From: Lateolabrax maculatus
Taxonomy: Eukaryota > Chordata > Actinopteri > Acropomatiformes > Lateolabracidae
Direction: 5' to 3'
Assembly: GCA_031216445.1 (NCBI GenBank)
Contig: CM062201.1
Coordinates: 2,942,001-3,006,000, forward strand
Length of the DNA stretch: 64,000 nt
Shown: piece after piece, positions 44,475 to 56,290 of the stretch
How positions within the stretch are numbered: the first letter of the stretch is position 1
Layout of the letters: each line of letters begins with the position of its first letter
Made by a program: the position numbers and the translations under genes
The notes under the pieces: model-generated
What the model saw: only the letters and a program-made list of their open reading frames with translations
Told to the model about the DNA's origin: nothing
The model's database searches: none

Positions 44475-44574
44475 CTGATTTACAACTGGAAGTTTTTATA
44501 ACAAGATATGAGATGTGTGTGTGTGTGTATGTGTGTGTGTATGTGTGTGTGTGTGTGTTTGACTGAAGTGTATA
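44475..44574 (+). repeat. Locally duplicated block, copy 1 (with GT run)
   Basis: About 38 unique bases (starting CTGATTTACAACTGGAAG), a GT microsatellite with ATGTG interruptions, and GTTTGACTGAAGTGTATA. The same block recurs at 45,359-45,458 in the same orientation and at the same total length. Confidence 0.9.
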
Positions 44575-45358
44575 AAGCGTTGGAGCACGGAGAGGGGTGG
44601 GGTTTTGCCATAAATTCCTCCCAGATGAAGCAAGAATGAAAGAATTGTATCTGTCATTACAATCATCATGTGATACTGAAAGTTGAGGAAGATGTGGTGA
44701 GAACAATATGTGCAGCATGAGAGACCACACCCTTTCCTAAAGAATTGCGAGAGTTGTGGTACAAGTGAGCTGGCTGCTTTATGCGAGCAGACCTGACTAT
44801 CAGACCTCAGTAAAGTTGAGAAGAGGGAGGTTCTGCTGGTGTGGAAGGGTTTTTCCCCACTGTCAGTTTCTTTAACTGATATCATCAATATTCCTCAATG
44901 CAGAAACTCAAGCCCCTTTCACACAGGCACTACCACCCTGAAATTGTCCAAACATTGTCTGGACATGGTGTATGTGTGAACGCAAATGTCTGCGTCAGTT
45001 GGAGCGGATTTTAGATGGACTTTAACCGGCTAGCTCCCTAGGACAAAGTCTGCATAATGTCCTGGTTAGCCCATGTGTGAATGCAGCATCGGAGGTCTTC
45101 CTTATATGTAACAATGCTAATGTGTAACAAGGTTTCTGTTGTAGTCATGAGTTTTCATCATCAACTTTGTGTCAATTAGGAAATCTGTTTGGTGGATAGC
45201 TCTAAATACTACAATACCCATGAACCACAGCTGTCACTGCTATGGAAAAGAAGGGAGTTAGATGTGCAAGTCAGAGCATAGCAACTTCAGAATGGATTGA
45301 ATTCAGAAAACCGTTAAATCTGCAAACAGCAATTAGTTGAATAATTGATAAGTGTTTT

Positions 45359-45397
45359 CTGATTTACAACTGGAAGTTTTTATAACAAGATATGAGA

Positions 45398-45431
<34 letters not shown>

Positions 45432-45458
45432 TGTGTGTGTGTTTGACTGAAGTGTATA
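45359..45458 (+). repeat. Locally duplicated block, copy 2 (with GT run)
   Basis: Direct repeat of 44,475-44,574, 884 bases downstream. The unique flanks of the microsatellite are identical; only the interruptions inside the GT run differ. Confidence 0.9.
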
Positions 45459-45464
45459 TATAAT

Positions 45465-45660
45465 TTAATTTTGTCAGAAAAATGCCCTTCACAATTTTGT
45501 TGAGGTGATGTTGACATATTCAAATGATTTGTTTTGTCTGGCCAGCAGTCCAGATGCAAAGATATTAAATTTGCTATCGTACAAGACAGAAAATCCTCGT
45601 ATTTGAGAAGCAGCAGCCAGTTTGGCATTTTTCGCTTAAGAAAGGACCTTCACTCGCTTA
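45465..45660 (+). mobile_element. MITE-D fragment
   Basis: Internal part of the MITE-D family: TTGTCAGAAAAATGCCC, CAGTCCAGATGCAAAGATAT and TTTGAGAAGCAGCAGCCAG, with the last two blocks aligning to 12,890-12,950. Both terminal parts are missing. Confidence 0.5.
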
Positions 45661-46834
45661 TCGCGTCACTCGCTGATTTTTTTCAGCTCTTAAAGCCATA
45701 GTTTCAGAATCCATTCAAATCTGACCCATAATCTGAAAGTGAATCCATTTAAGGTACAGATTATATTCATTGTTTGCTCTAAAATGTCAATCTAAGATTC
45801 TACTCATTGTTAGCTCCACCCGCGATTGGCTCAGCGATCGTATGCTTTTTAGTGAAATGCACTTCAGGAGTCTGAACAAACTCTTCCACTCACAGTTCCG
45901 TGTCTACAGGCTTGTACATCTGACTTTCTTTCTATCAAAGAAACAGATGTTTTCCGACTTGGCTGCTCATCTGTTGCACTGGATTAAAAGGGACTTTTAC
46001 TTCCGGAACCCTGGACATCAGAAATACCTCTCTATGCTCAGTACTGTTTTGGAACTATTCAAAATGTGCCCAAGGTGCTGAAAATTGTCAAATAACAAAT
46101 GCTTGTTTGCTTGTTCCTTCCTTTTGGAGAACAACAATTATATATAGTAAGATTTCAGAAAAAAGTTTAGTTACTGGTACAGAAACACAATATGGAACAA
46201 TACCCAGCCCTAATTATGAGCTTGTTTGAGGGATAGTATAATATACAGTAGCAGAAGTAGACTCATGCATATACTGTACCCTTCTTAATTACCTATAAGA
46301 ACCACAGGGCAGACTGAACTCTGTTGAGTCTAGTCTAGTCTGTGCATGCCATTTCTTCATCTGCCTCAACGTATTGTTTCAGAGGTCTCACGATCTCTCT
46401 CTCTTTCTTTCTCTCTACTTTTTTCATCTGTCAGTCTCGGCTGTTGCGAAACAAGGTGCTCAGTGTAACAAAGAGCAGCTGAAACACAAACACGCCGGCA
46501 GGCAGCAGTCCTTTTCAACTCAACCGACCTCAGCTCAGAGGAAACTTGCCCTGTTCTGACATTCCCTCTCCCTGCAACACAAGCCCAGCCTCGTCTCTCT
46601 GCGCATTTACCCTCTACACAACACATCTAACTGGAATGACAGTAAGGAAACTGACTGTGAGGTGGAAACAGATATAAGGTGGTGTCTGTGGTGGCAAACC
46701 AGCAACCAACTCTGCAGCTCTGAGGAGCCGTTTAATTTTTTTTAGCTCATTGGTTTGGTTTTCCCACCTGCACATTACTCACAGCAGCGGGCAGCTGTTT
46801 TCATTGAAAAAGCTTGGATAAACCCACTGTACCC

Positions 46835-46965
46835 TACCTGCTCAGCAGCAAACAACAGACAGACCCAGTTAGAGACCAGCTGGTGAACATAGTGGAGCAT
46901 TTAGCAGCTTTAGAGCCAGATACATTTCAGAGCTTAATGCAGGACTGTACAATTTCAGTACTAAA
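46835..46965 (-). repeat. Dispersed repeat H, copy 2
   Basis: CAGCAGCAAACAACAGACAG, GACCAGCTGGTGAACATAGT and GGAGCATTTAGCAGCTTTAG form a familiar percomorph repeat block. The plus-strand frame 46,814-47,101 is therefore not a host gene. Confidence 0.45.
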
Positions 46966-47454
46966 CTTAATTTACCTAATCCATCTCAATCAAAACAAGA
47001 AGCTGCAACAGAGAATGGACTATTATCCTTTCTTACTGAAAAGCTGCAGATTCACCTTGTTGTCCCACATTATAGGAATTTACTTTTTATTTTGGTATTA
47101 GTTGGTTGGTGAGGGCTTGACACAGTAGGTGACAGATGACAAAACTGACTAAACACACTGCGCCCATGTGCCAGGGACGACCAACAGTAGTTCCAAAGCA
47201 GATTGCGCATCTTGTTCTACTCAGTGGGTGACTGTTGCCCTGGAAACAGACAACCAATATTGGCTTGAAAGTACAGGTCAAATTGGTGCCCAAGACATTC
47301 CACTGCTGTAGATTTCTTCAAATTTACAATAAATAGAAATATTATATGTCTTGTTATTTGTTTGATTTATTCAGTTTTTAACAACAGGTCAGGAGTTATG
47401 GTAAAGGTTCAGAAGGGTAACCAGGTCCAGAATAAAACATTTGAGTAACTACTA

Positions 47455-47570
47455 GATGGTTTGCCATGAACTTTTATAGACATTCATGTTCAATGTGTCC
47501 AATATTTTGGTTTATGACTAAATACTGGGAAAAGTAATGACATTCAGCTTAGCATCAGCTGCATACTCAT
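47455..47570 (-). repeat. Dispersed repeat F, inverted copy
   Basis: CCAATATTTTGGTTTATGAC and TAATGACATTCAGCTTAGC are the inverse of the downstream part of repeat F seen at 36,800-36,990. Ends are unclear. Confidence 0.45.
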
Positions 47571-47637
47571 TAGCATTTAGCTCTGTTTTTTCATCACTGC
47601 ACAACATCAGCTGGATTAAAGGATAATAAATTAAAGG

Positions 47638-48428
47638 ATAGTCCTCTTCACCACATACACTGCACACACTTTAAGCACTGCACTGAGTCGTGTCATCTGC
47701 AGAAGTTCTCTGATGACACGGCCATTGTGGGGTGTGTTGAGGGCGGGGGGGAGGCTGAGCACAGGGACCTGGTCGACCGCTTTGTGAAGTGGTGTGGGGA
47801 GAACCGCCTGCAGCTCAACGTGGCAAAGACGAAGGAGATGGTGGTGGACTTCAGGAGGAACAAGCACCTGCCCTCTCCTGTCTGCATCGGTGGGACGGAT
47901 GTGGAGGTGGTACCTGCATACAAGTACCTGGGTGTCACACTGGACAATAAACTGGACTGGTCCACCAACACAGAGGCCGTCTACAAGAAGGGACTGAGCC
48001 GGCTTTACTTCCTGAGGAGGCTCAGGTCCTTTAATGTCTGCAACAAGATGCTGCAGATGTTCTACAAGTCTGTTGTGGCGAGCACCATCTTCTTTGCCGT
48101 GGTGTCCTGGGGTCAAGACACCACAAAGACAAAGGATGCCAACAGACTGAACAAAATCATCAGGAAAGCTGAGTCTGTGGTTGGCTCTAAGCTTGTCACC
48201 CTGGAGGAGGTGGTGGAGGACAGGATGCTGGAAAAACTGCTGGCGATCATGGACAATCCCTCTCACCCCCTCCACAAAACACTGGACAAGCTAAAGAGCA
48301 GCTTCAGCCACAGACTCATTCAACCCCGCTGCTCTAAGGAACGCTACAGGAAATCGTTCCTCCCAACCGCAATAAGACTCTACAACTCACCTACCTCTGT
48401 CAGAGCCACCGCCACAGAACTGCACTAA
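47638..48428 (+). pseudogene. LINE reverse transcriptase, C-terminal third
   Basis: The sequence opens with LFTTYTA-like codons, then after a one-base frame change CHLQKFSDDTAIVG, where FSDD is the RT active-site box. From there the frame is open for about 240 codons to TAA at 48,426: CGENRLQLNVAKTKEMVVDF, YKYLGVTLDNKLDWS, LYFLRRLRSFNVCNKMLQMF, and a C-terminal region with SHPLHKTLDKLKSSFSHRL. The rest of RT and the endonuclease are missing, so the copy cannot move. The 214-codon antisense frame over the same DNA is a shadow. Confidence 0.9.
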
Positions 48429-48606
48429 ATGTCTCCTTGCACTGTGTAGCCTGTACAACACTCCGCTCCATATACTGGAACATTTAATTTAATTTAATTT
48501 TATTCTGTTGTATTGTATTGTATTTTATTGTTGTATTGTATTTTATTGTATTCAAATATACCGGCTGCTATGACGACTTAATTTCCCTCCGGGGATGAAT
48601 AAAGTA

Positions 48607-48655
<49 letters not shown>
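48607..48655. repeat. (ATCT)n tetranucleotide repeat (LINE tail)
   Basis: Twelve perfect ATCT units at the 3' end of the LINE. Likely to vary in length between individuals. Confidence 0.95.
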
Positions 48656-51496
48656 ATGATTTATTGCAATCTGCTTCCATTTGAAAAAGGGTTGTCCATT
48701 ATTGGTTTTTCTGCTACACTAACATTGTACTACCCAAAGTAAGCTGAGATCTGGCAAAAAACATGTCAGACGTCCAGACGGGTTGTCAACAAGCCAAAAC
48801 ACAGATTATTTAAATGAGTTTACTTGGAAATAAATCCAGAAGTGAGCGCATCAGATATGGCGATAATAATTCTTCAGTACACAGGAAAATTGTGTAACAG
48901 TTTTGCCACATGAGACAATGAGTACCAGAAGCAGTATGCAATCACAGGAAGGTCAGTGCGGTGTAGTTGCGAGTGTTTGATGAGTGATTACATGACGCTG
49001 TCTGGATGTGGTAAACCCCACCCAGCTGCTACTTCAAGCAGGATACATCAAATGTAAAACATTAGCTGCATCTCACCTGGGCCTGCAAGCTTGTGTTTGC
49101 ACAGGGGACCACACGCCACTGCTTTCGCAACACGGTGAGGAAACGGTTGGCAATCAAACACTATTGTTTTGAGGGGTGACTCAGTGTCTGGCCTGGCAGG
49201 TGATTATATGAGTGCTCTTGGCTCAGCCTCTCAGAGACCACATCCGTACGAAACAAGAGCAGGCATCGAGGAGGCACATCACCACCATGCCATTTTGATT
49301 TCCTGATTTGACTTCGGCAGTTGCTGCTCACTCTGGGCCGAAGCCATCTGTGTTTTGCACACACGTCCAACAATGTGAGCAATGTGTGCTAGAGCGCAGG
49401 CAACCAGTTTCTGACCCGACACCCAAAGGTGATACGCCCTCAGGCTTCCTACTAGGCCCATATGCTTTCCATGAAACTGTAATGTTGGACTGGGAGTCAG
49501 GTTCCCATTTCTTTTGGAAACACTGTGTTTTAGATATAATGTAGTATACACACATGTCATGACACATACATACACACACACGCTGACAAGATGTCTAATA
49601 GAAGTTATCTGAGATATCTAAATTATCCCTCTTAGGAAATAGGGCCATTCCAGCTACAAAATCTAATGGTAATTGAGCACAGGAATGAATGATATAGTCT
49701 GAAAATAAAAAGAAAGCAATAACCTTACAAAGTATTATAGTATTATAGTTTCAGCAAGAGCAGGGTGCATTGAAGGGGGAGTAAAGGAAAGATGAGTTGA
49801 AGTACTACACTTTCTATCACAAGTATCTACACATCATGAGATAGGTGGAGCCATTGTGTCCGCGACTCAACACCCTGAACCCATGTGACCAGAGGACGTA
49901 CAGCCAGGAGGTGCGGAGACACCTGCGGGTTGCGGCTGTGTATTTGGTGGTTCTTCTGCAGGAAATTATTAAAAACACTAATTCTGTTTTGTGGGATGTG
50001 GTTTGGGAGTCTTTGCTTCTTCTAAATTTAACACTGATGAAGTTTGGAAAAGCATTTGTGCTTTTTGTCATCTCCTCTCACATCAAACTGGTGAGTCAGG
50101 TTGGAATTTGTGTAGCAGCTGTGTGATTTTTTTTATTTTATTTCATTTTGAATGTTGAAAGGTGTGATTTATCAGTGGGGAGTGATTTAAAGATTGTGAT
50201 GATATCTTTCAGTTTGTCCAATACTGGTTAATTACCTAATTCCCATCAGCCTTGCACACAGATAACCCTGCGAGCCTTTATGGTGCTTCAAGCTTCATAC
50301 TGCACTGAACTGGCCAATGAATGTTTTGAATAGACCAGCTAAGAGCCAAGTCCTGTTTGCTCAGAAGTTTTCCCACCTGGCTGAGAGCTGGATATGGTGA
50401 CAGAATCAAGTGTGTTTTTCTAGACTCACATATCGTCATGTCTTTGAGGTTTCTTTGGGGTCGCGTTCAGCTGCGGTATGCTCACTGGAGTTCAGGTTTT
50501 TTTTTTTATATATCAATCCATAAGGTTATCAAACACGCAAACACCATCCATATGGAACCCCTTCTTGTTTCCCCTGGCTGAGGAAAGCCACATTATAAAA
50601 TTTGAAAGGACAGAATCCACATGAGGGAAGACAGATAAATCGAGGTCAGCTGTCCCCCGATGCATAGATAAAACTAATATACATTCTCCAATTGAGCATA
50701 TTTAACTTTCATGTGCAGTAATCCCTCCTATCATGGTCACCTGTTTTAGAAAGGAGGCACATTTAATTTCTGAAAACAGGCACCATATGCAGAGTAAACA
50801 ACTTCAACTTACAGCAGTATACTGTATGTCAGGGCTATTCAATTACAAATTCACCTGGGCCAGATTTTCAAATCAGGAAATGTTTTTCAGCAGCCTATTT
50901 AAAAAAAGTTCAGCCTTTGGTAATGACACATTTTAAACAAATACAAATGAATGTAGTAAAAAATAGTATTTTCTCAATATGGTGCTCCTGAATATTATAT
51001 TCTTTAACTACCACAACGCACTCACTGCAAATCAAACAAAGTAGTACCTGCCAGTACAGGCAGGGTTAAACTGACCGTTTTCATTGTCAGTTTTGCATTT
51101 CAGGGGTGACAGAGACACTTTCATTAGAGCACTTCCCTACTTGTGACTGTCAGGAGTCAGATGTTCAGCTACTAAGCATGGTCGCAACTCACATGAGAAA
51201 ATGTTGATTTGTGAAGGATATGATTGTCAGTGTTGCTAACGTCCTGCCCGATGGGTACTGCGCATGTGCAACTCTCAACAGAAATGAGAAGGAGACAATA
51301 TGGCTCACCCATTAGCTACTTCCACACACTATGAAAGGAGTTGACTTATTTTGTCGTATATCAGATTCATGTATCCTGGGCAACTTGGAGGTTGCTTCTG
51401 GGACGGATGTGGTAATATGCATTGCATATCCATAAACAGGTCATGTGGAACATGATCACTGTCTCTCTATATATATTCTTTTATCAGTCTCTGTTT

Positions 51497-51562
<66 letters not shown>

Positions 51563-53854
51563 TACCAACACATGTTTGCAGGAGCAGCCATGCAAAACAG
51601 CACAGGGCTGTTTAGACAGCAGGCCCAGGTGTATCCCAGACTGTGCAGCTGGATGGGGGTTTCACGCTCCACCCCACCCCTCTTCACATACACAAACACG
51701 CATTCTCCTAACCACTGTCAAACACCCCCATCCCTTCATCAAACAGCTTACCCACTCATACCGTCATCATCATGTCTGCCAGCTGCCAGACAGGCTCATC
51801 CTGTCTGTTTCACACACACATACACAAACACACACACACAAATATACTTGTACATAAAACATGGATGGGCAAACAGTTGCATGTACACACACCTTTATGC
51901 CAAAGAAATGTTCCATCTGTAGCAGTTGATCAACACATCACTGATGAGAAAAAAAATTGTCCCATTGTCCTTCAGTTTCTGTACTTTATTTTTTTAATTA
52001 AATTGTGTTTTTAGCATGTTTTAATCACTTAATAAATTCAAATGTTTTCAAAAATGTACACCCCAAATTTGCCATAATAATTACGACAGGAACTTTTATC
52101 CACATATCAAAATGAAAGCTCACAAACCATCTGCTTCCATGGCGCTGATTAATAAAAACTAATGTGAACTAATGACAGCTGCTTCATTTTATTATTGTCA
52201 CATCAAAAACTTCAGAGGGAGACCACAGCTCGCTCACACACCATCAGAAAGACTTGAAATAAATGGTTGCACTCGTAGCTTGAATGCAGTTTAATTAAAT
52301 CAACATTCCAGCAGACAAGCTGGCCTCCAGAAGCCGACTGTTCTGCTGGAACGTTGAAGCCGTATGGAATCAAAGAAAGAAGCAGCTATTTTCAACTTTG
52401 CAATTAATGTTACATTTATCTCCAAACCAGCTAGGGATGAATTCAGAACATATGTGTTTGTGTTCAGTATTGATTCATTATCATATACATAACATTCATT
52501 CAACAGAATAACATTCTCTGACATCATACATATAGAGTTGTATTCGTTAAGTTAACATAAGTTAACCTGGGGACTTTGATGAAAGATATACCAGAAGTCT
52601 TCATTCAAAATCTACCTACCTACTTAAGTTAAATTACATAACAATTATTATACTTTAATACTTTTGCCTTGTTGGAACCTACAAATGTTTGAAACACTTC
52701 ATCAGCTGAGTGAAAGTAGTCCTGCTTCAGTAAGATATTGTAGCACTCTTCTCACCCCTACTCAACTGTATCCATCCACAGAATCTCAGGGATCATCATC
52801 CACCAGCAGCCCTAATGCCATATAAAAGCCAGACCTGTGAGTTAATTGGCTTTAACTATGGACACCCTGGACTTATTCAGTTAGAGAGATACTTTTGGGA
52901 CTAATCTACTTCAAAATGCAGCTCTCACGCTTGCTGTCTAAAGAGATCAAGGCCCATATGTGAGCTAAAGCTAAGGGCTAAGCCGGTATCTGCAGTCTTC
53001 ATGGAGGGCGGGCTGCAGTGAGGAGGTAAGGAGGAGAGGGAAGAGGTGAAACACTAAGCATGCAAGTACAGCCTGAGGGCCGAGGAGGCATATTTAACTA
53101 GAGCTTCACTTGAAAAAGTTTTGACACTGAGCTTCACATCCCTAGCCACTTTTTTTCCCTCTTCTTCTTCTCCTCCTTCCTCTCCTCCTACATCCCATCT
53201 TCCTATCCCTGACTTCAAAGTGCTATTTATGCAAAAGCTGGTGGAGTTTTCCTGTCCTCGCTCTCTCCTCCCCAGAGGCATGTGTTCTTGTTTGGAACAG
53301 ATCTACAATTTCTTTTTGTCGGAGAAAAAGAAAAAGAAAACATGGTCCTCTTCTCTTTGTCCTGTCTCTGCCCTATGTGTCTGTCCTCTGGTGCACACAT
53401 GTTGTTTTCTCTATCCTCTGTCTGTCTTTTGCTCCTCCAGGTTTCTTTCTTGGATTTCCCCCAAACTCTTCTTTGTTTCCCTTGGTAAACCCACCAAAAG
53501 TGCATTTTAAAATCCTTTGCCTCTGAAGAACACTGTTTAGAACCCAACAACTAGTGTTGGAACAACCATCCTTTATTTAAATAAGGCACAAAAACGTATC
53601 TTCGTGTCAGTAACAGCACAGAGCTAGATCATTCTAAACTGCACACTAGAGAGGAACTGTGTAAAACTGCTGCTGTTACACAAGATGGGAACATTGGACA
53701 GGGCGGGTAAAGCAGGTGTGTATGTCTGTCCAGTGTTTGGTCATTGTAAACTGCAAGAACACAAAGCTTGACAGACGTAGCAACAGAAACTAAGGAGGGC
53801 GTGGTTGAGCAAAAGTTCGGTCAGGGAGCTTCAGAGGTGTTTGTAGGTGTACTT
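48656..53854. other. Long gene-free stretch
   Basis: No gene can be supported. A frame at 49,845-50,126 is followed by a good splice-donor-like GTGAGT but has no known domain. CA-rich DNA fills 51,500-51,850. Positions 52,130-52,410 are non-repetitive with several AATTAA-type sites and may be conserved non-coding DNA. Positions 53,150-53,200 are pyrimidine-rich. Confidence 0.4.
51500..51555. repeat. (CA)n microsatellite
   Basis: CA units with a single CC interruption near 51,530. More short CA runs occur to about 51,840. Thr-His repeat frames here are artefacts. Confidence 0.95.
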
Positions 53855-54010
53855 TTGAACTTGGACAGAGCCAGGCTAGTTGTTTCCCCCTGCTTCCAGT
53901 CTTTATGCTAAGCTAAGCTTAACTGCCTCCTACCTCCAGCTATGCGCTTAACACAGACACACAAGACCTTCAACCTTCTTATCTTATGATTTGAAAGAAA
54001 GCAAATATTT
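53855..54010 (-). repeat. Dispersed repeat I, inverted copy
   Basis: TTGGACAGAGCCAGGCTAG, then CTTCCAGTCTTTATGCTAAG and, at the far end, AAATATTTCCCAAAGTG. All three blocks are present in inverse order and strand at 56,128-56,290. It is a very common percomorph repeat of unknown class. Confidence 0.65.
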
Positions 54011-54974
54011 CCCAAAGTGCTCATATTTTAAAACATTAATAGAAATTCAGGGGGAAAATATACGAGTCAGACTCATTTGATTGATATTGTGGTGCAAAAA
54101 CACGCTACAGTGAGAGCTTTGCACCAAAGACCAATGACAAAATAAAATCAAGCATAAATTTACCATCTTCTGAAAGTATAATTAATTTCTGTGTCTGCTG
54201 GTGGTTTGCATTATGGTGATCAAAGACTGGAGGTCACGCAGCTTACCATCCTTTTTATTCAGCGCTGCACTGTTGGCTTCCAGTCTCTCTCTTCTAATCT
54301 GTGCGTCTCTCTCCCTCCTCCTGCTCTCTTTCTGTCTGTGCAGCTGCAATCCTCACAGCTTTAATCCCCTCCTCTCTCCCCTGTGCGCTGGAACACCATC
54401 CAACTATTTAACCACAGCCCTGAAACAAACCAACATCTGTTTGGAGGCCGGCCCAGACCCGGCCACTGCCTTCCTGCTGAGAACAGCAACAGCCGCCGCA
54501 AAAGCTTAACCCCCTCGCTGCCCAGAGCAGACGCAGGCTCGATGTGCCAGCAATGCGCTCAGTGAGAATTGCACGTTCCCTCGCAAACAGGAGCTCGGGC
54601 CTGTGTCCAAGTATTTTTTAGGATTCGGTGTCTGCGGTTGACAAGTGGTTATTTGGGAGATCCGTGTTTTTCTTGATTTTGTCTCCTTCTTTGGTGCTAA
54701 GTGCTCGTTGCTGTGCTGTTCCTGCACTCCGCTCCCCAGAGAGCACTTGTCAGTCAAACTGTGACGTCTGATAAGGTTTGATTATCTGTGAGTGGCCCTT
54801 TTTTTACTTTAACTGCTAATGGTAACTATACAGTGCTTCTGACCTTTATTTCCAAAAAATCTGAGACATTTGTCATATTATTACATTAACACAGTATACA
54901 GTAGGTTGCTATCCCTATTACATTTTATCAATATATTTTTTTCCTCACGTTTGTGGTTTCATTGTGGTTATAAG

Positions 54975-55085
54975 AAGAGCTGAAACGAGTACTTGATTAA
55001 TTGATTATTCAACAGAAAATGAATTGACGAGTTTTTTGACATAAAGAAAGCTATTTGGCTCATGGCTTTTATTTCTAATTCGCCC
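54975..55085 (+). mobile_element. MITE-D terminal fragment
   Basis: AGAGCTGAAACGAGTACTTG followed by ATTAATTGATTATTCAACAG is the inverse of the end at 12,965-13,015. Only the terminal part is clear; the rest is diverged. Confidence 0.5.
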
Positions 55086-55089
55086 AGTT

Positions 55090-56127
55090 TAACAAGTATA
55101 TCTTATTATATCTTTGTAAGAAGTTTCCCTGTTTTCCGATCAGCACCTATTGTTTACCTGTTGTCTTGATATATTCAGCATAATGTCTCTTTTCACAGAA
55201 CTAATTCTGTAAGTATACAGAAATACTGTTGTCATACACTGATTAAATGCAGTTGTTTCTGGTTAACCACATTTTTCGTTCAGTGTTCAGCCTCCCAGTG
55301 GCTCAAAGGTTCGCGCCCCTTCCTGGTGGGCTTTTAATGTGAAACGTCAGCAGGAAGTGATGAGTTTTGTTAGCAGTAGCTTAACAGCAATCAAAAAACA
55401 GTCAAGCAAACGCGATTGGAAAGGTGAATGAAACAGTATTTATGTTATAAATGATACATCAGAGCGGCTAATGGGCAGTTGTTTGTTCTATTTATCATTT
55501 GAATAATTATTTTAAAATTTACAGTGTTTAACTTCTACTGCGGTCTTGATGTTAAACAAAAAAAAAAAAAGATACATTTTCGGCTTATTGCCCCACTACA
55601 GCTGGAGAGGGAGATCACATACCCTTGTGTTCAGAGGTCTACTGAAACTTCCACATTTAGATGGAAGGAATTACAGACACACACACTCATCAAGGGCCAG
55701 TGTGTGTATCTGTGTGTACAGGGAAATATAAAAAGTCTGTGTGTGGAGTGCTAAAGGTATACAAAATAGATTCCTCCTTTTTTTTTTGCCTGTGCGGCCA
55801 TAAGCAGTAAACTTGTGTTTGGCGGTCTTCTGCAAATGTTTATGGAGATATAAAAGGAAACATGCTGAGGAACTAATAATACACACAAAATTACAGTGTA
55901 TGCACTTGTGTTTGGGAGAGGGGGAAATAGAAATGGCCAAATTTAAAGCTCAAAGACAGTTTCCTGGAAATCCATTTAACTTAGTCCTACAGATTTTTTT
56001 TTACCAATAGGAATATTGCCTTAGTCACATTTTGGGAGTAAAACATCATTGGATTCTAGCTTCATGTAGCATCATGGAAAGCTGCATGCCATCTGCTGGG
56101 GTTTATACTGTAACATAAATAAATGGC
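55090..56127. other. No gene seen
   Basis: AT-rich DNA with an A run at 55,559. Overlapping frames at 55,524-56,010 have no known domain and occur on both strands. Confidence 0.45.
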
Positions 56128-56290
56128 GTAACAGTTTGGAAAATACACTTATTAGCTTTCTTTCAGACAGTGAGATGTTCAGATGGATCTCAACCTCATG
56201 TCTGTGTTAGGCACAGAGCTGGAATCAGCTTAGCATAAAGACTGGAAGCAGGGTGAAACAGCTAGCCTGGCTCTGTCCAAAGTAAAAAAA
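56128..56290 (+). repeat. Dispersed repeat I, copy
   Basis: It opens with TTGGAAAATACACTTATTAG, continues with AGCTTAGCATAAAGACTGGA and ends with CTAGCCTGGCTCTGTCC. The inverse copy is at 53,855-54,010. Small pieces of the same start may lie at 57,725-57,770 and, inverted, at 58,690-58,720. Confidence 0.65.

Larger units (their letters stand above)
43596..47454. other. Gene-free stretch with repeats
   Basis: No exon is supported. It holds repeat H (two copies), a duplicated GT-containing block, a MITE-D piece and a short region with repeated ACTCGCT near 45,655. The frames at 44,341-44,888 are microsatellite-driven. Confidence 0.45.
47638..48655 (+). mobile_element. Rex1/L2-like LINE, 5'-truncated, with (TCTA)n tail
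   Basis: About 1 kb of LINE: the end of the RT domain, the thumb and C-terminal ORF, a 3' UTR of about 180 bases with TTTAATTTAATTT and GATGAATAAAG (poly(A)-type signal), and a terminal run of TCTA units. The microsatellite at the 3' end is part of the element: it follows the AATAAA directly, as in LINEs that prime on short tandem repeats. The body has few defects, so this is a fairly recent, 5'-truncated insertion. Confidence 0.85.

Noticed and set aside
44341..44888. 129- and 130-codon minus-strand frames
   Set aside because: Both cross the GT run of the duplicated block and have no known domain.
45208..45225. Second ZNF143-like site (ACTACAATACCCATGA)
   Set aside because: The core deviates from TCCCAG and it lies in AT-rich DNA with no promoter-like context.
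47631..48275. 214-codon minus-strand frame
   Set aside because: Exact antisense of the LINE RT frame; the plus strand carries the recognisable RT motifs.
47638..48428. Host gene with an RT-like domain
   Set aside because: The 3' UTR and tandem tail show it is an ordinary 5'-truncated LINE.
48607..48655. CRISPR-like array
   Set aside because: It is a tetranucleotide LINE tail without spacers, in a vertebrate genome.
51422..51922. 166-codon plus-strand frame
   Set aside because: Driven by CA-rich DNA; Thr-His repeats and no domain.
54201..54509. 102-codon plus-strand frame with a hydrophobic, signal-like stretch
   Set aside because: The hydrophobic part comes from a pyrimidine-rich tract (CTC/TCT codons). 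No homology is recognised and no splice context fits.
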